Notes under the pieces: model-generated
Databases searched by the model: none
Told to the model about the DNA's origin: nothing
Seen by the model: the letters and a program-made list of their open reading frames with translations, nothing else
Program-made: the position numbers and the translations under genes
Shown: positions 58,017 to 64,000 of the stretch, one piece after another
How the letters are laid out: every line of letters begins with the position of its first letter
Position numbering within the stretch: the stretch's first letter is position 1
NCBI GenBank assembly: GCA_034509495.1
Contig: CM067510.1
Location: 32,308,250-32,372,249 of the forward strand
From: Acestrorhynchus altus
Taxonomy: Eukaryota; Chordata; Actinopteri; Characiformes; Acestrorhynchidae
Length of the DNA stretch: 64,000 nucleotides
Reading direction: 5' to 3'

Positions 58017-59714
58017 CTTCCTATATGTAGTGTAGTGTTCAGCTGTTCTAAACATTGTCTTGACCTTGTAACATCAGCAAAACCGTGGTGCGGCTCATTG
58101 ATGGAAGCAGACACACAAAGACAGCGACACCAAAGGAGCTGAAGTAGTGTGGGGCGTGTGCGGTGAGACAGAACATAATTGGAGTGCGGGAGGGTGGGAG
58201 AAACGGCCTAGCATGTGTGTGAGGACGGAAAATACCACAGTAAATGGGTGTGAAATATAACAAGTCTGCACAACGTTTTGTGCAGAGAGCAAGGCACAAT
58301 TCACGGAAGGAGAAGGTCGCTCAAAGACTAAGAACGTTCTGGTGTTCTTTACAACAAACTTTGCGTGATCGGCTCCAGCGCCTCACCTGCAGCACGCATC
58401 GTCAAACTCGTGGCGTGTGGTATTGCCATGTTTAGTCAGAGCTCTTCTTTGCGGAGAACATTTATCACCGGTGGCAGTGAAGTGGTAATAAGTGCGGGAA
58501 TAACCCTCGTAGTAGGGTGTTTCATCGCTCATCTGTCCTTTCCCATCAGCCCTGAGAAGAAGTGCTCTCGTGGGTCAGACGAATGAGACTGACCTCCATC
58601 ACTCAACTGTCTCCGACGAGTCCAGCCTGACAGCATATCTGTCCTTCCCTTGAGCAAATACAGTACAATACCTTAGCAAGGATGTGTGACAGAGGTCACT
58701 GAAGAGGACAGTTAGGCCTGATATGGATCATTCTTTTTTTCGGCTGTGCAAAAGAATCTGGACTCGAAAAAGAAAAGCATGGCTTCTTCTACAAAAGCAG
58801 TGGAGACCATTTTTTGACAGCTGTACCAGAAACGTATAGACAAAAAAATAGAAACGTATAGACACTGTCCATCTTAAGTCCAGATGTAACTAAAATAAAA
58901 TACAACTAAGGCTTGAGAGACTGGAGAACCATCACCTTGTTTTAAACTGATATAGGAGTGTGATCATCCACATCATCAATGTCCAGTGAAAAACATGCAT
59001 CTCTGAAATGGCAGCTTTACAGAAGGAAGCGAAAATGCTCTGAACTTTGAATAGAAGTAAAATAAGAGTAATTAACAGTAATTTTAGAGCATTTCTATTG
59101 GTCTGTTCATCCAAAATTGATTTCAGTGTCCACTGAGAAAAGTAAAAATGGACAACAATGGAGATCCATGGATTTCATTGGACAACAATGATATACTCTC
59201 TCTAGATTGGTTCTCAAAGAGCTCATTGCTTTAAAGTATCAGAGCTATATGAACATATGTAATGAAGCAGATGTAGAATTTAAGATGGAATCACTACAAC
59301 GGTCAGAAACCAAGTTGAGCACTTGAGCGTAACATCACGATTTAAGGTGGAATAGAAGAAAAAGAAGCCAACTTCATTGTTCATTCTCCAGGCTGCACCT
59401 TAAACTGTGCATCAGTTTAATCCAGGCTCCTGTAACTCACTGTTTAAATAGGAATGAAGATGTCGTGATTGCGTTTGTGTGTGTATAGAGGCAGGATTTA
59501 AGGTTCACCGAATTGTTAAAGAACTGCGGGACCCTACGTAACGTGCGTACTGTGCGTCCAGGGCAGTCTGGCTCTGCTCTGCCATCTGTGTACTTCGTCT
59601 GCAGTTCTTCCACTTGTTTGAGGCATCACTTCCTATCCTCAGCTTCCACTTGATGTGATTAAGTGTCCAATTAGACACTGCCCCAAGTCTTTTCTCCACA
59701 ATAAAGTGGATTAC
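58017..59714. other. Intergenic stretch; no convincing feature
   Basis: I looked for further minus-strand exons downstream of 59715 and found none I could defend. A possible acceptor at about 59610 is followed by an open segment without a donor. AT-rich from 58830 on. Confidence 0.35.
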
Positions 59715-59818
59715 CAGTAACGCTGGCTCTCCTGCCATACTGTAGAGGAGGCAGGGAGTCACACTGTGCTCCAGGTTAAGCAGGGTACGTTCCAGAACAT
59801 CCCTGTAATCTTCAAACT
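59715..59818 (-). CDS. Candidate exon of an unidentified gene
   Basis: Read on the minus strand, a possible acceptor CTCAGAAGCCAG is followed by 104 bases: two bases of a split codon and 34 open codons (FEDYRDVLERTLLNLEHSVT, then PCLLYSMAGEPALL). A donor GTAATC follows. The phase fits the candidate exon at 59913-60163: G plus AG gives Glu. The other acceptor, ten bases earlier (GACTCAG), would meet a stop at once. I do not recognise the protein. It could also be a decayed pseudogene or an unfamiliar element. Confidence 0.38.
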
Positions 59819-59912
59819 CTGGCTTCTGAGTCGGACCGGATTAAATAACACATTAAAGAACAAACAGATGCAGCGACACTGATCGATCCAGTCACTCGGA
59901 GTGCGCGCTCAC

Positions 59913-60163
59913 CCTTCGAGAGCACTAACAGGCGAGTAGATTGGTGTCTACGTGCCAAGTTGACCAGTGCTTGGGCATGTGGCTGAATGAATGAGTCCAG
60001 GTGGTCTGAGGCTAAGGGCCGTATGCTGCGATAGGTCATTACTGTGCCGCCGATCGTCTGGATCTCACAACAGCCGCTCAGGAGGGTGCAGGCCTCATCT
60101 ACGGAGCTCCGGAACACATGTGGAGAAGCACTCATTACAGCCAGTGTGGACAAGCCTCCGAGT
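59913..60163 (-). CDS. Candidate exon of an unidentified gene
   Basis: Read on the minus strand, a CTCACTTTTAG acceptor is followed by 251 bases: one base, 83 open codons and one base. A GTGAGC donor follows. It reads LGGLSTLAVMSASPHVFRSS, then VDEACTLLSGCCEIQTIGGT and further to HQSTRLLVLSK. The composition (aliphatic, Cys pair, few low-complexity runs) looks like a folded protein, not like the surrounding DNA. The distance to the next candidate exon is 94 bases. No upstream exon or start was found, and I recognise no family. Phase agreement with 59715-59818 is the main support. Confidence 0.42.
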
Positions 60164-60301
60164 CTAAAAGTGAGAGCTGCTGCTGTCTCTGAACTAGCTT
60201 GAGGACATCTGAAGGGCCTGAAACGTCTAAAGTAGTAGTACTAAAACTAATATGAGAAACCATACTTTCTCAAAAAATTAGAATACTGTGAAAAATAAAG
60301 T
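60164..60301. other. Sequence upstream of the candidate exon
   Basis: On the minus strand it contains AGACAGCAGCAGCTCTCACT before the acceptor; nothing else. Confidence 0.3.
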
Positions 60302-60630
60302 TTAACTCTTCAGTCTGCATTTGAAGACAGCGAGGGACTCAGCTGTTCGGACTCCCAGGGGAAGTTCATTCCACCATTTTGGTGCCAGAACAGAAAACAG
60401 TCTGGATGCATGTTTTCCTTGCGTTTTGAGGGACGGTGGGTGAAGCTGAGCTGTACTCGATGCTCGAAGGGCTCTTGGTATCGCTCGAGTTTTGACCATC
60501 ACCATCACGTATGGAGGTGCTGGTCCACTTTTGGCTTTGTAAGCCAGCATCGAGGTTTTGAATCTAATGTTCAGCTACAGGAAGCTATAGATGATGTCCA
60601 AACATCAACAAGACAACTTAACACATCAAA
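60302..60630 (-). mobile_element. LINE reverse-transcriptase ORF tail
   Basis: The minus-strand frame of 82 codons contains MLAYKAKSGPAPPYV, then ASRLFSVLAPKWWNELPLGV and RTAESLAVFKCRLKS. This is the C-terminus of a fish non-LTR retrotransposon ORF2. Its relative at 52500-52800 is on the opposite strand. 5'-truncated. Confidence 0.75.
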
Positions 60631-60639
60631 GTGAACGTG

Positions 60640-60780
60640 AACATAGACCCAGTGTGCTGCACACAGGGTCGTTACAGTCATGCTCTACCTGTTCAGGGAG
60701 TCGGACCAGCAACCTTCCAGGCACATGGCTGGTTCCCTAACCACCAGGACGTGCCTGCCCCTTCAAAACCTGTCTACACC
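60640..60780 (-). mobile_element. tRNA-derived SINE (family A), head fragment
   Basis: GTTCAGGGAGTCGGACCAGC, then TGGCTGGTTCCCTAACCACC and AGGACGTGCCTGCCCC, are the antisense of the B and A boxes of the copy at 52190. Confidence 0.62.
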
Positions 60781-62457
60781 ACCTGCGTCAAATTCCTGGA
60801 CCCTCAGAATGATCTAGATCTAGACTGAATCCAATAAAATCGACGCACAGTTTTAAATGAACAAAGACGTCCTCTCACAGCTCTTCACACAGCCTCAACG
60901 TTCCTTCACCTCAATTCCAAATGTCTGACCAAACACAGAATCTTAAGCGTTTCAAAAACAGTATCAAAGAGTCTTGAAATATGAATCTTTTACCTCTTTA
61001 ATGACATTAATTTTGAAAGTGATGCTTTGGTTATAGCTGTTTTGTGTTAGTGGTAGAGAAAATTCAAAGGTCACCAACCTCCTCCTGTGCAGAACGTTTC
61101 AGTCTGATGTGAGTCCAGTTTGAAGGCAACAGTCTCCTAATGTCAACTTTAACCCAGTGTGGACACCAGCCAGCTTGCCATGCTTCTGTTTCCTCTCACA
61201 CTGAGGTCCACTCTGCAATAAAGCTGCCTGCAAAACGCAGATTCATACTGATATGAACCAGAGCTCGCATGCATGAAAATTTCCATTTAGACTGCCCTTA
61301 AAAATCGCTTAAATTTAAGTGTGGTGCAGAAAAAATGCCTTAAGTTTTGCCTGAGGGCATCATTAAGTGCTGCATAAAGTTCCTTAACGGTCAATTTCCG
61401 TAGACTTCTTAAAGGGACACAATCCCTCACCTCGCTGCCACCGGCAGGATACCACAGAACTTAAACACCAAAATAACTGCAGGGTGTTTTCCTCGAAAAA
61501 TCAGAACTCCAGAACAAACAAAACAAGCTCAGGGCTTCCAGACTCAGCAATGGTTCCCAGCTGAAGCTAATAAACTCAGCTGGTCCCTCACAGCTCACAG
61601 CACAGCAGCGCCACCTTCTGGAAAAACTGTCGACAGAACAGATTCAGAATGAAAACGAAGCCGTTCTCTCTCGACAGTGAGCTCTGGAGTTCTGATGTTT
61701 CTGTGGGCTCCCGCCGGCGGGAGTGAATACAGAGGGTTCACGGCGAACACGGACCAGTGAGGGCCCATCGTGAGCTGTCCACACTAGCACATCAGTTTGG
61801 CAGTGGCAACTCTGATAGCTGACATCACAAATATCCTTGGAAAACATTAATATATAAATAAGATTTATATAAATAAATTAAACAATACGTGCAGTAAACA
61901 AATACATTACGCAGAATATCAAACGCAGAGGAGAGAAAAACTATTCGATACAGTCGACAGTGTGTCTGAAAAAGGGTTTTGATCATTGAATGAATAAACT
62001 GTCATAATTCATATTCATTACGTTTGAAGTGATTTATTTCAGTCTTAAAGTTGATGATGTGATTAATAATCCAGTCAAAATGGAATTTAAATGCTTCTAA
62101 TATTCTGAATTTCTGTTTTTCAGGAGCTAAAACTCAAACTGATCAACAATAAAACAAACGTCACTTTTTATGTGTAATGAATATAAAATATGAACCTGTG
62201 ATCACGAATGAGCTTTAAAACCAAATTCTAATAGTTTTACAGGCAGAATGAACCAGTACGATTCTAGAGCAGAACTGTTTCCTGCACTACTTTTCAGTCT
62301 TTTACCATTTTCAGTCTTAACTGTGTTTCTAAATGGTTTGACTGGGATTTGAAATGACTGTAAAAGATCATTAGATTAATAATAGATAATAACACTGATC
62401 ATCACACTGTAAACACGGCACTGAAGCAGAGGTTACATTATAAAATAAAACAGTCAT
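60781..62457. other. Intergenic stretch without recognised feature
   Basis: A 12-base palindrome CCCGCCGGCGGG lies at 61711. AT-rich from 61845 on. The frame at 61644-61847 has no motif. Confidence 0.35.
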
Positions 62458-62750
62458 TTAAGGTGGCAGGAGAGTTAAGGTGGCAGGGGATTTAATGTGG
62501 CAGGTAATGTAAGGCAACAAGTCATTTAAGATGGCAGATTTAAGGTGGTAGCTTTAAGGTGGTAGGAAACTTAAGGTGACAGGTGATTTAAGGTGGCAGA
62601 TTTAAGCTCGTATTTAAGGTGGCAGATTTAAGCTGTTATGAGATTTAAGGTGGTCGAAAGATTTAAGGTGGCAGATTTAACCTGGTAGATTTAAGGTGGT
62701 CGTAAAATTTAAGGTGGTAGATTTAAGGTGGCAGATGATTTAACGTGCTG
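62458..62750. repeat. Degenerate short-unit minisatellite (ATTTAAGGTGGCAG)
   Basis: Some seventeen imperfect units of TTTAAGGTGGCAG or TTTAAGGTGGTAG with spacings of about 14-20 bases. No coding content. Confidence 0.93.
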
Positions 62751-63599
62751 GCAGTTGTTATGAAATGTAGTTTGAATGTTTTCTTCAAACTCTCAGAACG
62801 TTATACTTTCTGCACACTGAAGCTAACTCCTAAATTTCTGAGAAATATGGCAAGATATGTTTAAAGTGAACTAAATCTAAATATAAACATGAGGAAAAAT
62901 TCAGCTTTTAAAAGTAGAAATCGTGCGATAAATCAGTTCCTCAGTTTAACATCGTTAAAAGTCACATAAACATAAACATCATATTTACCTCAGAATTTAG
63001 TCAAACTATGAATCAACATGACATTCGAGCAGTAAATGTTAATAATGTGACTGTTGTTAATTAGTTCTGTCCAAATTGAAACAGTTAGCTTTTAGCTAAC
63101 ACACGCGTTTAAACAGGGGACATCCGGGTAATCGCCAGGCCGCCATAGTCCCGCCCATGCTGTGTTTTCATTGGTCCGAAATTCTGTTACTCACAGCCTC
63201 CGTTTATCAGCCCACATTTAACTCCGCCCACATCAATATGGCAATAACATGGTCCAGACTGGATTTGGGCTGACCCACAGGGGGTTCTTAAGGGACATTT
63301 GACACTTCAGGGAAATATTTAAGGGTTTATAATGATGACACAGTGTTTTATGCAACTGGGCACAGTTTTCAGATGGACAAGCTGCTATTTGATTGTCAAA
63401 GTCATAAAGAAGATAAAGTACCCTTCTCCCAGTGACTGAAAGACCCCCTGGGGCTAAGCGGGTCTTTGTGATGTCTGTGCACACCCCTGGTCAATCAGCT
63501 GTTGTCGAAAGCAGTACGTCCAGTGGTTGATGTAGGTACATGTAGACCAGTGGTGGTGAAGGAGGGGCTTAAACAAATGTGCTTTAAGCTGTAAAAATC
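62751..63599. promoter_or_regulatory. Intergenic stretch with a promoter-like patch at 63120-63240
   Basis: GGCCGCCATAGTCCCGCCCA (GC-box-like), CATTGGTCCGAA (inverted CCAAT) and CTCCGCCCACATCAATATGG lie within about 100 bases. They could be a small promoter or repeat debris. No adjacent start exon was found on either strand. Confidence 0.18.
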
Positions 63600-63899
63600 C
63601 AAAAATGTAAAAATACAGGTTGAGCATCAGCCCCGCCCCCTCTCTCTGATCAGTCAGAGTCTGTATGCAGGTTGAGCATCAGCCCCGCCCCCTCTCTCGG
63701 ATCAGTCAGAGTCTTTATGCAGGTTGAGCCTGTAAACGTGGACAGAGCAGAAATCACGCCTCCTTTGGCATGAAACCTGGAATTTAATCCAGTTGTCCTG
63801 AGCTGGATTACTGGCTAATCACACATTATGAGACTACGAAAGCCTGGAAAACAGCAGGTAACTGCCTCTGAAGTGTGGATCTCGGATTGTAAGGGTTAA
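63600..63899 (+). mobile_element. TTAA-family element (family H), 3' part with clear end
   Basis: Two tandem 52-base units start at 63619 and 63671 (GTTGAGCATCAGCCCCGCCC), with a partial third at 63723. AAACCTGGAATTTAATCCAG follows, then the terminus GATCTCGGATTGTAAGGGTT and the flanking TTAA (63896-63899). Confidence 0.72.
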
Positions 63900-64000
63900 C
63901 TTGAAGGTGTTTTTAAGATCATTTATAAACAAAACTACTATGTACTCTACAGTATTTACAGTACTGTAATCCTATTCCTGATGCATCAAGATGCATTGAC

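Noticed and set aside
60302..60550. A further exon of the unidentified minus-strand gene
   Set aside because: The FSVLAPKWWNELP motif is a LINE ORF2 C-terminus, and a related piece lies at 52500-52800.
63120..63240. Promoter of a downstream gene
   Set aside because: CCAAT- and GC-box-like words are present, but no first exon or CpG island was found on either side; kept only as a low-confidence note.
1..64000. CRISPR arrays, prophage, operons or toxin-antitoxin systems
   Set aside because: The spliced vertebrate gene and eukaryotic repeats show this is animal nuclear DNA; the direct repeats are satellites without spacer structure.

Overview
The window is vertebrate, almost certainly teleost, genomic DNA. 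It consists of short spliced exons with canonical GT/AG junctions, introns up to 18.8 kb, many (CA)n/(TG)n microsatellites, and dense Tc1-like, RTE/Rex-like and tRNA-SINE repeats typical of ray-finned fishes. Several repeat families look like those of otophysan fishes, but that is an impression from memory. I found no bacterial-style operon, CRISPR array, phage or defence locus. Almost all open reading frames of 60-250 codons here are chance frames through introns, microsatellites or repeats.

One gene is identified with confidence: the 3' part of snx29 (sorting nexin 29, RUN and PX domain protein) on the + strand. Six coding segments (3152-3268, 7741-7796, 8854-8935, 27691-27831, 42836-42975, 50231-50360) join in frame with consistent splice phases. 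They encode the last 221 residues: the end of the coiled coil, the linker, the whole PX domain and the basic C-terminal tail, ending at TAA 50358-50360. A poly(A) signal lies at 50747-50752. The RUN domain and most of the coiled coil lie upstream of the window. On the minus strand downstream, two open segments with splice-like borders (59913-60163 and 59715-59818) may be exons of another gene that I could not identify.

Region by region: 1-3151 is intron with a degenerate satellite, a SINE and a Tc1 remnant. 3152-8935 holds three short exons. 8936-27690 is a large intron with LINE fragments, a 0.7 kb polypyrimidine block and several AT-rich, low-repeat islands that look like candidate conserved regulatory DNA. 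27832-42835 is a second large intron with a 58-bp satellite, a Rex1-like LINE and several elements flanked by TTAA. 42836-50230 covers the last PX exon and a repeat-rich intron. 50361-64000 is the 3' UTR and the intergenic region.

Points most worth a second look: the last PX-domain exon is bracketed by (TG)34 just before its acceptor and (CA)11 just after its donor; a 31-bp motif is repeated inside two candidate enhancers about 1 kb apart; a family of eleven elements ending in TTAA looks like a non-autonomous piggyBac-type transposon; a 58-bp satellite has an exact period and an outlying pair 5 kb away; several long fold-back structures are present; and the minus-strand exon pair is unidentified. 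No clearly undescribed molecular system is visible.
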